Origin: Hyperoodon ampullatus
Lineage: Eukaryota; Chordata; Mammalia; Artiodactyla; Ziphiidae
Assembly: GCA_949752795.1 (NCBI GenBank)
Contig: OX457056.1
Span: 94,758,942-94,822,941, forward strand
Length of the DNA stretch: 64,000 nucleotides
Direction: 5' to 3'
Below are positions 34,247 through 45,867 of this stretch, piece after piece (the stretch's first letter is position 1; every line of letters begins with the position of its first letter). Under the pieces are notes generated by a model. The model saw only the letters and a program-made list of their open reading frames with translations, was not told the DNA's origin and did not search any database. The position numbers were made by a program, and so were the translations under genes.

Positions 34247-34816
34247 TTCAGGTTCCGGTTTTTCCAGATTCTTGTATGTGAATTTGTGGTTGGTAGTGAT
34301 GTTTTTAATCATAGTCTGTTGTTTTCTAAATAATAGATAATTAATTAAATTCACTCCAGCCTCATATCCTTTTTAATATTGAGTTTCAGTAGCAAATCAC
34401 TTTCCTTTGTGTTTTACATTCATTTGTTTATCCCACATTTATTCCACCAGGCAGTGAAGTAGTTCAGACTCAGTTCCAGTAGTTAGTAGTTTCTTTTTAT
34501 ATAAACATTGCCTACTCTTAGAGGAGGAAAAAACAAAACAAAAAAATTAAATTAGGAAGAATCTCTTCAATAAAAATACTTATAAAACCTATGTTGACAA
34601 TTCTTAGGTTGATATTTTCTGTGTATATTTTTGCTCTGCATAAATGCATTTCATAATCCCATTTATGTGTGGGTATATATATGAATGTTAATCTTTTGTA
34701 TATATTGTGGGACCTAAGAAAAATGGAAGTATATCCAAATAAATGTTTGTCAGGTGTTAATCATTTCAGTTCAGAACTCAAGTTTTTAAAATAATAGCAT
34801 GACTTTATGTCTTCAG

Positions 34817-34945
34817 ATTGAACTAAGAGAACGAGAGATAGAACGGCTGTCGGTTGCATTGGATGAGGGTCGTTCCCCTGATATCCTTTCTCTGGAGACT
34901 AGAAATAAAGCCAACGAAAAGCTTATTGCTCATTTAAATATTCAG
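34817..34945 (+). CDS. CEP135: CEP135 exon 7 (residues 234-276)
   Basis: Acceptor CTTCAG|A; donor CAG|GTAATG. The exon has 129 bases in phase 0/0 and encodes IELREREIERLSVALDEGRS then NEKLIAHLNIQ. It is separated from exon 6 by the largest insertion in the gene, an L1. Confidence 0.97.
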
Positions 34946-36860
34946 GTAATGACTTTTATTACAATTATTTCACTGAGCATATAAAATCATAAGTGTTTTT
35001 AATGGTCTATGGGTTTGTGAAGGTGACAGGGTTGTTTGCTTGGCTATTATTTATGGTGGAAAAAATTTGATAGAGTCAAAGTATCCAAAATTGGGTGCAG
35101 CTATTGAAAAATCATGTTTTTAAAGAACATTTAATGAGGTAGGAATATATACACCATAATGACAAATATTTAAAAGAAGAGAATAAACCATAGGTAAAAT
35201 GTAACCTTCAATTTGCTTTAAAAAAAAATGTGTGTGTGTATAGAATTGATGACTAATAAGAACCTGCTGTATAAAAAAATAGAAAAACACTAGGTGAACA
35301 CACACACACACAAAAAATGTGTGTATGCATTCAGAGAGAGAAAACACTAGAAGAGAATACTCCAAAATACACTAACAAAGTTTATTTTTGTGTGATGGGA
35401 TAGTCTTCTTTATGATTTTCTTCATTTTCAAAAATTTTATGACAGTATTTCTTTTATAATATAAAAAAGATGATTTTTAAAAATAAATATAAAAATTAAA
35501 CGTATAGTTTTCACTTACCTATATAGTGGTTTCCCTTGTAATGCATTTGACCTCAGAGTGAAAGAACAAGAGACTTCTATGAAGCATGACAAATGACCTT
35601 TAGGAATTTATTTATTTGTTTTTTAATTGAAGTATAGTTGAGTTATAATGTGTGTGTTTCTGGTATACAGCAAAGTGATTCAGTTATACATATTATATGT
35701 TATTCTTTTTCATATTCTTTTCCATTATGTTTTATTACATGATATTGAATATAGTTCCCTGTGCTATACAGCAGGACCTTGTTCTTTATTTTATATATGG
35801 TAGTTTGTATCTGCTAATTCCAAACTCCTGATTTATCTGTCCTCCGTCCCCTTACCCCTTTGGTAACCATAAGTTTGTTTTCTATGTCTGTGAGTCTGTT
35901 TCTGTTTAGTAGATAAGTTCATTTGTATTATTTTTTTTATTCCACATATAAGTGGTATCCTATGGTATTTGTCTTTCTCTTTCTGACTTCATTTAGTATG
36001 ATAATCTCTAGGCCCATCCATGTGTCTGTAAATGGCATTATTTCATTCTTTTTTATGGCTAGGTAATATTCCATTGTGTGTGTATATATATTTACACACC
36101 ACAACTTCTTTATCCATTCATCTGATGGACATTTAGGTTGTTTCCATGACCGTCAGAAATTTAGATGTCACTGCTGCCTAGACTGCAACCAGAATAGAGT
36201 AAGCCCCAAATATCAGTAGTAACTCTCGAGCAGTGCTGTTCAGTAGAAATAGGATATGAGCCACATACGTTATTTAAAACTTCCTAGTAGCCTGATTTAA
36301 AAAGTAAAAAGAAAACAGATGAGATTAATTTTAATAACGTATCTACCTAAATATATCCAAAATATTACCATTTCAACATGTAATCAATGTTATCAAATAT
36401 CATTGCAACACTTTACTTTTTTTTGTACTAAGTCTTTGGGATCCTGTTTCTATTTTACATTTATAGCACATCTCTGTTTGGACTATCCACATTTTAAGTG
36501 CTCAGTAGCCATGTGTGGATGCTAGTGGCTACTATATTGGACAGCACTCTAGACTAATATTATCATTGTAGTGATAATCTTGTCATATTTTTAAAACTCT
36601 GTATTGGGAAAAAGTTCCCACAAATTTCTTACTTATCCTTTCCTTACATGCTCGAAAATTGAAGACAGTGGATATATATTTTTACTAAACCACACATTGT
36701 CAGTTTTGCAAATCGAAACAGTATAAGTTTGCAAATGTAAAATAGCTGGGGTTTTAACTTTCGGTTTTTTAAAAAATATAGTATTTTAAAATATCTTGGA
36801 AGTTCAGTATTTTAATAATTTTCCAATTTATATACCTTATGAATTACAAATTCAATTTAG
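34946..36860 (+). other. CEP135: CEP135 intron 7
   Basis: Holds one antisense L1 3' end. AT-rich unassigned sequence with short (GT)n/(CA)n runs near 35230 and 35300 fills the remainder. Confidence 0.9.
35609..36146 (-). mobile_element. 5'-truncated L1 3' end
   Basis: TTAATTGAAGTATAGTTGAG, TACAGCAAAGTGATTCAGTT and CTGTGCTATACAGCAGGACC in L1 3' UTR order. Flanks ATGACCTTTAGGAATTT and ATGACCGTCAGAAATTT look like a diverged TSD. Confidence 0.85.
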
Positions 36861-37076
36861 GTTGACTTTCTTCAGCAAGCTAATAAAGACCTGGAAAAGC
36901 ATATACAAGAGCTTATGGAAACCAAGGAAACAGTAACTACTGAAGTTGTTAATTTAAGTAACAAAAATGAAAAACTCTGCCAGGAATTAACTGAAATAGA
37001 CCAGTTAGCACAGCAGTTGGAAAGACATAAAGAAGAAGTGCTCAAGACTGCCGACAAAGAACTTGAGGAAGCAAAG
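36861..37076 (+). CDS. CEP135: CEP135 exon 8 (residues 277-348)
   Basis: Acceptor CAATTTAG|G; donor AAAG|GTGTGT (non-canonical beyond GT). At 216 bases it is among the larger exons in the window and phase 0/0. It encodes VDFLQQANKDLEKHIQELME and QELTEIDQLAQQLERHKEEV, near-continuous heptads. Confidence 0.97.
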
Positions 37077-38139
37077 GTGTGTCTAGGTTGTGGAGGTGCT
37101 CATTAATTCTCCTAGAGTATGGTGAGCTTGAGACCTTTTGATGTCCTATTTGGGCCTTCTGGTTTGTTTTGTAATTCACGTTTTTCTAAGGTGTTGTTTA
37201 CATCCCCTAAATTCTTGCCCTTTTTCTAGTTGTTTGTCTTTCTGAAGCACATCTCTTCCTAGGACAGCCCTCCAGACTCTATCCTCTTTTCCTACAAGAT
37301 TTTCATCTCTGTTCTTTTATCTCTGCATTGTGAGCAGGCTTCTGAAGTTTGTCCTCTAGGTCATTTTGTGCTCGTGAACCTTTAAAGGTATTTTTTGAAA
37401 CTGTGTATGTCCTTGCACATTTTTAAGTTGATAGCTAACATTTTTCATCTTCAAGTTTAAATAGATGCAAAGGATGTAATTTCTAATCAGTTGTAAGTAT
37501 TGATCTCTTAAAACTGTCATATCATTCTTTTAAATATAGCCAGTCTAATCCAAATGACCCTTCTTGAAATCCTCACAAAATTTTATCCTATTTTAACATA
37601 TTTTATGCTTGAATATCTTTTTATAATAACTCATATCAAATGTCTCTGCAGTTAAAAAAATACATGAATTGAAATTTTTTATTTTAAAAAATGTCCTGTG
37701 ACTGTAAGGTTCAGAGTGTTAGTATTTAGTATTTTCCTCTAAATGGTGTTATCATTATAATTATTAGTAATCAGTGGATCAAAGTGACAACTGTAGTACA
37801 AATGTTGATAAATACTTATTAAATTAAAAAGTAAAATTTTATTGGAAATACATCTCTTAGTAAGATATAATGGGAGAAAATAGTGTCTTAATCAAAGGCT
37901 TTGGCCAGCTCCAACATTTCAGCTTATCTTTTTGTCTGGTGCTTCGGAAGTTTTTTATAAGTAGAGATAGAATTACATTAGATGCATGCCCTTCTTTTGA
38001 AAAGTGGGGAAAAGGCAGTTGTGGAAGGGGAGGTGGGAAAGAAGAACTCACATGATACCTAGAGCACAAGCAAGTTCTCAGGTAGATAATTTTTAAGAAG
38101 GACTGTATGTGCAAATTAAGAATCCAGATATTAATTCCT

Positions 38140-38216
38140 TAAAACTATATATACATATATATATAATATATATTGTAAATAATATATTATTTTTATATAT
38201 ATATATATATGTGATA
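38140..38216. repeat. (TA)n-rich low-complexity tract
   Basis: Alternating TA blocks with short interruptions, largely self-complementary. Confidence 0.9.
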
Positions 38217-38339
38217 GTTTTACATAATACTTGGATAGTCTTTATGTTATCCCAGGAATGAGTATAACCTAGTTTGAAGATCACTACTTTACATCAGTTG
38301 AATAATATGAGTTAATTTTATAGTATCACGTCCACTAAT

Positions 38340-39305
38340 TAGGGGAATAGAAGGAAACTACCTCAACATAATAAAGGCCATATTATGAAAAGCCCACAGC
38401 TAACATCATACCCAGTGACAAAAGACTGAAAACTTTTCCTCTAAGGTTAGGAGCAAGGGAAGGATGCCCATTCTCACTACTTCTATTCAACATAGTACTG
38501 GCAGTCCTAACCAGAGGAATTAGGCAAGAAAAAGAAATAAAAGGCATCGAAATTAAAAGAAAGAAGTAAAATTATGTTTCCAGATGAGATGATCTTATGT
38601 GTAGAAAACCCTAAAGATTCCATTAAAAAGAAAAAAAAAACAACAACGACTAATAAATTCAGCAAACTTGCAGGATACAAAATCATTGCATAAAAACCTG
38701 GTGTGGGCTTCCCTGGTGGCACAGTGGTTGAGAGTCCGCCTGCCGATGCAGGGGACACGGGTTCATGCCCCGGTCCGGGAAGATCCCACATGCCGCTGAG
38801 CGGCTGGGCCCGTGAGCCATGGCCGCTGAGCCTGCGCGTCCGGAGCCTGTGCTCCGCAACGGGAGAGGCTTCAACAGTGAGAGGCCCGCGTACCGCAAAA
38901 AAAAAAAAAAAAAAACAAAAAACCTGGTGCATTTCTATATGCTAATAATTAAAATACAAAAAGGAAATTAAGAAAATAATCCCATTTACAATAGCATCAA
39001 AAAAGAAAGTACTTAGGGATAAACTTAATCAAGGAGGCAAAAGACTTGTACCCTGACAGCTACAAAACACTGCTGAAAGAAATTAAGACAGAAATGAATG
39101 GAAAGATACCCTGTGTTCACGGATTGGAAGACTGTATACTGCTCGAATGTCCATACTACGCAAAACAATGTGCAGATTCAGTGTAATACCTCTCCAAATC
39201 CCAATGGTATTTTTTACAGAAATAGGAAAAAAAATCCTAAAATTCATGTGGAATCTTAAGGGACCCAGAATAGTCAAGACAGCCTTGAAAATGAAGAACA
39301 TAATT
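38340..39305 (+). mobile_element. Internal L1 ORF2 fragment, sense, split by a SINE
   Basis: GGTTAGGAGCAAGGGAAGGA and TTCTATTCAACATAGTACTG come from the reverse transcriptase region. GGTATTTTTTACAGAAATAG and GGAATCTTAAGGGACCCAGA are thumb-region sequence. It is truncated at both ends and disabled. Confidence 0.8.
38704..38917 (+). mobile_element. CHR-type SINE, short young form, nested in L1
   Basis: Starts GGGCTTCCCTGGTGGCACAG and ends in an A tail. The TSD AAAAACCTGGTG is at 38692-38703 and 38918-38929. Confidence 0.94.
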
Positions 39306-39929
39306 ATTGCGGTTTTAATTTTACTTTTGCGGCTTTAGTTTCATTGCAGCACTCCTATATCTCATTCCTCTCCTTTTCCACTTCCTTTTGCATATTCTGT
39401 GCTGTGCATACAACATATTGAACACAGCTTCACGTGTCCCATTGGCAGTAATCAAGAATGACAACTTGGCTCAGTAAAAGATTCCTATTAGGTTATAATA
39501 TTTTAATCTTGGCATTCAGCACTCTCAGTTGCAGTATAGAGGATCCAGGTTGGTAGTAGCAGGTGGTGAGAAAGCAAATAAGATAGGAAAGTCCGGAAAT
39601 GACAGGGCCACAAGATGAATCCTAAAAATCAAGGGTCAAGAAAAGTCCTACAAGTATACAGATAGAAAAAGATTTTCAAGTAGCCCTCTCGTTTCTTATG
39701 TTACAGATAGGTCCCTGTAAGCATTCAAGATACCAAGAAATTAAAGAGAAACCTAAACTTTGCCTCCTCCTCATTGAAACTGAGGCCTAGGGCTGGCTAA
39801 TGCCTCAGATCTCACTGGTGAGAGGGAACATGAACTGCTCAAAAAATGGCTTGGTCTCATTTGTACTGTGACTTAGTGATAAGTATTCTTGACTTTTAGG
39901 TATTTACCTAATAGGCTTTTTATTCCTAG

Positions 39930-39995
39930 AAAGAGATTAAAAAAAAGCTATCTGAAATGCGGAATCTTGAAGAAACAATGGGAAAACTTCAACTG
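39930..39995 (+). CDS. CEP135: CEP135 exon 9 (residues 349-370)
   Basis: Acceptor TTCCTAG|A; donor ACTG|GTAAGT. This is a 66-base microexon-like exon, phase 0/0, encoding KEIKKKLSEMRNLEETMGKL plus QL. Skipping would keep frame and remove exactly 22 residues. A hAT transposon starts 19 bp past its donor. Confidence 0.95.
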
Positions 39996-40014
39996 GTAAG
40001 TAGGTGTTATATTG

Positions 40015-40211
40015 CAGGGGTCCCCAACCCTCGGGCCGTGGACTGGTACCGGGCTGTGGCCTGTTAGCAGGAGGTGAGCGGTGGGCGAGCAGAGCTTCAT
40101 CTGCCGCTCCCCATCACGCGCATTACCGCCTGAGCCATCCCCACCCCCATCCGTGGAAAAATGGTCTTCCATGAAAGTGGTCCCTGGTGCCAAAAAGGTT
40201 GGGGACTGCTA
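40015..40211 (+). mobile_element. hAT-type non-autonomous DNA transposon
   Basis: Starts CAGGGGTCCCCAACCCTCGG and ends GGTTGGGGACTGCTA, giving imperfect terminal inverted repeats. A perfect 8-bp TSD TTATATTG flanks it (40007-40014 and 40212-40219), diagnostic for hAT. I do not assign the exact family name. Confidence 0.88.
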
Positions 40212-40249
40212 TTATATTGAATTGCCAGCATTTTCATCAAGAAAATTTT

Positions 40250-40980
40250 TATGTTTTATTTTACTTTTTTTTTTACTAAGATATAATTAACCTATCATGA
40301 TATTCACTCTTTTAAGTGAACAATTCAGCGGTTTTGGTATAGGCACAAAGTAGCACAACCATAGTTTGTCCAAATTATGGAAGACATTCTAAACCATGGC
40401 AGGATGTTTGGATTTTATTCTAGTGGACAATAGAAAGCCATCTGAAGTGTAAGCAGGGTAAGACAAAGGCATCAGAGATTCAAATGAATGAACTGGTTTC
40501 TTGGAAAATGTGGGAAGGTAATTTAAGGTATTAAAATGATCTTCATCTCTCAGGGGTTTCATTGCTACTCTGCTTCCACAGTTTTGTATCCACTCCCTGA
40601 GGGGCTGTCTGGTCAGTCTTTAACTTGCCATTGGGAAGGCTGGCATGGGCAAAAGAGTGAGGAGGAAGATAGGAGGTGCAGTGTTTTTTTTTTCATTACT
40701 ATCTAATTCCAGAACATTTTATCACTCCAGGAAAAAACTTCATATCCATTAGCAGTCACCCCTCATTTTCCTCTGCTCAGCCTCTGACGACCACTGGTCT
40801 GCTTTCTGTTTCTATAGATTTGCCTATTCTGGATATTTTGTATAAATGGAATTATATAATATGTGACCTTTTGTGTTTGGCTTTCACTTAGCACAATGTT
40901 TTCAAGGTTCAAGCATGTCATAGCATGTATCATCACTTCTTTTTATGGCTAAGTAATATTCCATTGTATGTATATATTTA
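40250..40980 (-). mobile_element. Old L1 (L1M-type) fragment, antisense
   Basis: GATATAATTAACCTATCATG at the left and TTTGCCTATTCTGGATATTT plus TATGGCTAAGTAATATTCCA at the right match old L1 3' sequence. The middle (about 40385-40680) is not L1-like by eye and may be another insertion. Confidence 0.7.
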
Positions 40981-41984
40981 GTTTCATTTATATTTTTATA
41001 ATTCTTTAATATCATATATAATAGGTAGCAAGTTACACTTAAATTTGGAAAACCTGTTAGGAATTTTATATTCTTTAAATGACTTCATGACTTGTCAGTT
41101 TACTAATATTTAAACTAAAAATTGATAGTTACTTCCTAAAATTTTGTTGACTTTTATTAAAAGCACTCAGTTGTCTTTTAATAATTTTGTTTGGCATTAC
41201 AAACCATTTTACTAGTCATATTGTTTGTTCTGGTGGTCTTCAAATGAGAAAACTAGTAATCATCCCAGCATAAACCTAGATACAGCATATAGTCTTAGAG
41301 TCTAGAACTGGCAGAAAGAATGTCTTGCTTACAGGTAGAAACTTCTAGGTGGTCATCCAAAAGATTGTTAAGAACTTTTTTTAATAGCCTGTTAAATTGG
41401 ATGAGTTTCCACTAATATTGAAAAGACTAATACTAATTTCCAAGTTTTCTCATTACTTATACTCTTTTTACAGTCAAGCTGTAATGTTCTGGTGGCAGTC
41501 ATAAGGTAAATTAAAAAAACAAAGACATTTGTGATATGCTGGCACATAGTAGGTGTTCAAATACTTGTTGATTTTTATATGCTCACTATGAACAGAGTAT
41601 TGCAATTGCTTCCTGTTTTATATAACTGCAGGTATTCAGTTCAGCTCAATATTGAATAATTGAATTAGCTAAACCTGCTAAATGTTGTCTACTCTTGAGT
41701 TTCATAGATATTTTTAAATTCTCCAGTGAGGTCAATAAATGTAAAGTAGATGTTTTGATGTTTTCACTACAGTGTAAGCTCCGTGAGGACAGGGATTTTT
41801 GCTGTTTGTTCACTGCTGTTTGTATGCACACTGTATACAGTTATATGTGATTCATAATGCTTGTCTCAGAACTCTGACCAAGTTTCAGTATTGTTGCCTG
41901 ACAGCAAGATGTTGCTGTACTTTCTGACCTTCTTATTTTTTCCATTGGTACTACATTTTACATATTTTTAAGGTAAATACTAAT

Positions 41985-42145
41985 GATATTATTTGCTAAC
42001 ACTTATTAAGTACTTGCCATGTGCTGGACACTGTACAGAGTGCTTCACATTCATAGAGTCATCCATTCATAGATGAATCCTCAGTGTCCAGGTACTGGTC
42101 TTATCCTCATTGTGCAGATGAGGCTGAGAGAGAAACCTTTGTACT
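41985..42145 (-). repeat. MIR SINE relic
   Basis: TAACACTTATTAAGTACTTG, CCATGTGCTGGACACTGTAC and TTGTGCAGATGAGGCTGAGA follow the reverse complement of MIR. Confidence 0.75.
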
Positions 42146-42512
42146 TATGTATACCTATGGTAGTCTTAGAGCACTGTCTTAACTTCTGCTTTCCTTTAAA
42201 CATAAAAAAAACTTAAAAATTTTTTATTGCACAAGTACATATTCATTTTTTAAAAAGACAGTATGCTAAGCAAATTAAAAGAAAATAAAATCCAATAGTT
42301 CTACTACTTTAGAAAGGAGCACTGTTGAATTTGGGTTTTATTGTTGCTTTTAGCCACAATTGATAATTAACTTTCATTGAAACCATATATATTTGACTGA
42401 CTAAAAGTGGGTATGTGAATTACTCTTAAATAAATGTGCTTACAAATATCTATTTTAAGTGCTATATTTATAAAGTTGCTAGAAATCTTAATTATAGTGT
42501 TAAAATTTTCAG

Positions 42513-42651
42513 GAATTAAACGTATGTCATAAAGAAAAGGAGAGGCTGAGTGATGAACTCCTTATAAAATCAGACCTGGAAACTGTTGTTCATCAGCTTG
42601 AACAAGAAAAGCAAAGACTTAACAAAAAAATTGAAAGTTTCGCAGTTACAG
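42513..42651 (+). CDS. CEP135: CEP135 exon 10 (residues 371-417)
   Basis: Acceptor TTTTCAG|G; donor ACAG|GTAAAA. The 139-base exon encodes ELNVCHKEKERLSDELLIKS and DLETVVHQLEQEKQRLNKKI and ends inside Glu417. The cysteine-containing start and the QLEQEKQRL heptads match the family. Confidence 0.96.
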
Positions 42652-42724
42652 GTAAAATATAAAATGTTGATAACTTAAAAAGTGATTGTGATGTCTTCTT
42701 AATGTATTATTTTTAGTAGTAGAT

Positions 42725-42850
42725 GATCTTTCATTCATTCATTCAATAAATATTTGTTGAGTGCTTGCTGTGTATCAGAAACCACAGTAGGCACTGAGAT
42801 ACAGTAGAAAACCTCTCTGCCTCAAGGACCTTACAGGGGGCCTTTTACAT
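42725..42850. repeat. L2-tail-like relic
   Basis: TTCATTCATTCATTCAATAA followed by TTGTTGAGTGCTTGCTGTGT and CTGCCTCAAGGACCTTACAG resembles the L2 3' end. A similar piece lies at 43095-43235. Confidence 0.5.
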
Positions 42851-43489
42851 TCTGACTAATTGGTACAGGGAACCCCATTTGAATATTTTTCAATGTACAT
42901 ATATCCTTCTTTGAGGCATGCAGTAAGAGAATTAATTAAGACTACGTGGAAGACCATTCTGAAATAGTGGAAAATTGAAGTATAGAATCTTTTTAAGTAA
43001 ATGCAGTTTTATCACCTTAAAGTACACACACACACACTTGAAATAGGCTTTCTGCCAGGTACCCCATCCTAAATGAGTTGGTTTAAGGAACTTGTAAGAA
43101 TTCATTCATTTGTTCATTCATTCATTTGACAAGTGTTTATGAACCGGTTTTGGTGCCAGGGTACATAATGGTAAACGAGATACACAAAGGCCCCTGCTCT
43201 TGTGGCGGCTTTAATCTAGTTAGGGAGACAAACTAGTAGCACATAAGTGAAGAAGTTAGTTTTAGGTGATAAGGGTTTTCAAGTACAATGGGAGGGTATG
43301 CTAGAGATCGACTGATCCAAGGGCTTAGTGACAGGACACCAGCCATATGAAGATCTGGGGCAATTTTCCAGGCAGAGGGGATGGCACGTGTGGAAGCCTG
43401 GTGCCATCAAACTCCATGTAGTGAAAGAAAGCCAGTGTGCTATTTTAAGAAGAAGCAATATCCTAGGCTCCTCAGCATTCATGTGGATA

Positions 43490-43655
43490 ATCTGTCTGAC
43501 CTTCTCTACTTACCAGCTGTATGACTTGAGCATGTTACTTAGCAGTGCTTCAGTTTCCATATCTATGTGGTTAATGATGGCACCTAACCCAAAAGGTTGT
43601 TGTGAGGATTAAATGGGTTAATATATTATTAAAGTGCTTAGACCTACATATAAAA
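43490..43655 (+). repeat. MIR SINE relic
   Basis: ACTTACCAGCTGTATGACTT, AGTGCTTCAGTTTCCATATC and GTTGTTGTGAGGATTAAATG match the MIR core in order. Confidence 0.82.
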
Positions 43656-43922
43656 GTTTGCAATTTACTTCCTTTCATGCTAGCTCTATCCTGCCATTTC
43701 AGTGTAATTTTTCAAATACCTGAAACTCCCTCGTTCCTTTGTGTTTTGAATACATCCCCCTGCCCAAAACCTAGCCATGGATCAACCAAAGCACTCACAC
43801 ACTAGCAGCCAAGCAGTCCTTGCGTGTGCACCCAACAGTATCGACGGCACCATAACTTGTATGGTCCCAAACCACAGCACCCACCCCTCAGTGATGTATG
43901 GAAATCTTACTCTATACTTCTT

Positions 43923-44426
43923 TTTTTTTTTTTTTTTACAGATTTATTTGTGTAATTCTTTTTTTTTTTAAATTAGTTTCTGCTTTATAACAAAGTGAAT
44001 CAGTCATACATATACATCTGTTGCCCCATCCCTTCCCTCTTGCGTCTCCCTCCCTCTCACCCTCCCTATCCCACCCCTCCAGGCGGTCACAAAGCACCGA
44101 GCTGATCTCCCTGTGCTCTGCAGCTGCTTCCCACTATCTATCTACCTTACGTTTGGTAGTGTATATATGTCCATGCCTCTCTTTCGCTTTGTCATAGCTT
44201 ACCCTTCCCCCTCCCCATATCCTCAAGTCCATTCTCAAGTAGGTCTGTGTCTTTATTCCTGTTTTACCCCTTGGTTCTTCATGACATTTTTTTTCTTAAA
44301 TTCCATATATATGTGTTAGCATACGGTATTTGTCTTTCTCTTTCTGACTTACTTCACTCTGTATGACAGACTCTAGGTCTATCCACCTCATTACAAATAG
44401 CTCAGTTTCGTTTCTTTTTATGGCTG
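43923..44426 (-). mobile_element. 5'-truncated L1 3' end (younger type)
   Basis: Poly-T at left and TTTCTTTTTATGGCTG at right. A perfect 16-bp TSD TTACTCTATACTTCTT lies at 43907-43922 and 44427-44442. The 3' UTR (AACAAAGTGAATCAGTCATA) differs from the other antisense copies, so a second L1 lineage is present. Confidence 0.92.
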
Positions 44427-44539
44427 TTACTCTATACTTCTTACTGCTTAGTTGCCCAGTCTCTGCAGGGAACATTTTCAAGTGTTTTTCATTCTCAGTA
44501 AACCCATTCTAAGAGGATAATCTTAACCTTTGGTTTCCC

Positions 44540-45270
44540 CTAAGAAAATGGAAGCCGTCAGGGAGGCATTTCGTTGGTTTCCTGTCCGCAGATCTTGAAC
44601 CTGTCCATCTTTATCTTCCCTCCTGTTACTTGTACCTCTTATGAAAGGCCACTGCCTCCCTCTGTTCTCTAGATCCCATTCTCTCTAATTTTAAAATGCT
44701 TTCATATTAATTATCTCCTTTCCTAACTTTAGCCTTTGTACTGTTTTTTCCCATTGGTATTCAAACATGCTTACCCTTCTCCCATTCTAAAAGCAAAAAT
44801 TGTACCCATTCCTATCCAGCCACTCTTTCCTTCTCATCATAGCTTTAATGTCTTAAAAAGTCATCTATACTTTTCTGCTTGATCACCAACTACCCTTTAG
44901 CACCTCAGTCCACTCCAGTTGGCTCTGTCCTCACGTCACCAATAAAACAGCTTGTTAAGGTCACCACTCACCTCCATTATGCTAAATGCAGTGGACACTT
45001 TTCCATTCATCAATTTATTTGACTTAGCATTTAACACATTTGCCTGTTCCTTCCACTCTCATACTTTCTTACCTCTCTGGTCACTCCTCAGAATGAATTC
45101 CCCTATTCATTCTCCAGATTGCATTGCATGCTGTTCTTTTGTAGCTCTTGTCCTACTACAACTAGAATAATTATTTGACCTTGGCTATGTTTTTCATACT
45201 TGTATCCTTAGCTCATGCTGGGCATATAGTAAATACTCAATAATTATCTGTGGAGTGAATGAAAGAAAGT
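44540..45270 (+). repeat. L2 LINE relic
   Basis: The frame around LRSPLTSIMLNAVDTFPF resembles the L2 reverse transcriptase motif upstream of FDTVDHSLL. It has many stops and ends with a MIR/L2-type tail near 45230. Confidence 0.55.
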
Positions 45271-45867
45271 GAAGTGTGAAGTGAATCAGAATATGTCTTG
45301 AAAATCATTTCATGCTTTAGAGTTGTAAAGAATATCAGTTAAATTGAACTGTATGAAATTGCCAGTATTAGGCTACTTTTGACTCCTGAAAAGGTGATTT
45401 CTATGGTAAAAGTTAATAATTGTGTTTATTTGAAGAAAGACTAGTTGTTTTGACCTCTTTGTGTATATACTATATTAAATTCAAGCTTAATGGTAAAATT
45501 GCCCACATTATGATCAATTGTTTACAGGTAAATTTTCTTTTAGTGCATTTTCAGGTCATCAGAATGTACCATGTGGTGATTTACTGCTTCACTGTGTAGT
45601 ACTAAATAGTACCTATCCTTGTATATGACAAAAGCAGAGGACTTTGACTTATTGGATTTTATTTAAACTTTTAATTTTTGCTTTTGTTTTTTTCCTCTTC
45701 TCCTTTCAGCATTTACCTCTTTGATATCTGGCAGTTATAGGTGATATATATGAAATAGCTAATGATTTTTAGTAACTTACATTGTAAAAGTTATTGATAT
45801 AATTTATTTGGCTGATTATACATTTTATATACAACATTGTTTTAATATTTTGTACTTTAATTTGCAG

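Larger units (their letters stand above)
28111..34256 (-). mobile_element. Near-full-length L1 retrotransposon, antisense, inactive
   Basis: The left end is the A tail and 3' UTR; the right end is the L1 5' end (minus-strand CCAAGATGGCGGAGTAGAAT). The TSD GGTTTTTCTAG (28100-28110) recurs as GGTTTTTCCAG (34257-34267). Order on the minus strand: 5' UTR, ORF1 from 33346, ORF2 from 32382 to about 28345, 3' UTR. Stops and frameshifts break both ORFs. A young SINE with its own TSD interrupts ORF2. Without that SINE the element is about 5.9 kb. Confidence 0.93.
25262..34816 (+). other. CEP135: CEP135 intron 6
   Basis: At 9.6 kb this is the longest intron in the window, and about 6.1 kb of it is one antisense L1 with a nested SINE. 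An L2 ORF relic fills much of 26450-28040. The stretches 25265-26450 and 34270-34800 are unassigned. Confidence 0.9.
37077..39929 (+). other. CEP135: CEP135 intron 8
   Basis: Carries an AT-rich tract, a sense L1 ORF2 fragment and a young SINE nested within it. The stretches 37080-38130 and 39310-39925 show nothing assignable. Confidence 0.9.
39996..42512 (+). other. CEP135: CEP135 intron 9
   Basis: Holds a hAT element next to the exon 9 donor, an old antisense L1 and a MIR. The stretches 40980-41980 and 42150-42510 are unassigned apart from a short L2-like piece near 41770. Confidence 0.9.
42652..45867 (+). other. CEP135: CEP135 intron 10
   Basis: Contains L2-tail-like relics at 42725-42850 and 43095-43235, a MIR, an L1 3' end and an L2 ORF relic. 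The stretch 45275-45865 is unassigned. Confidence 0.9.
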
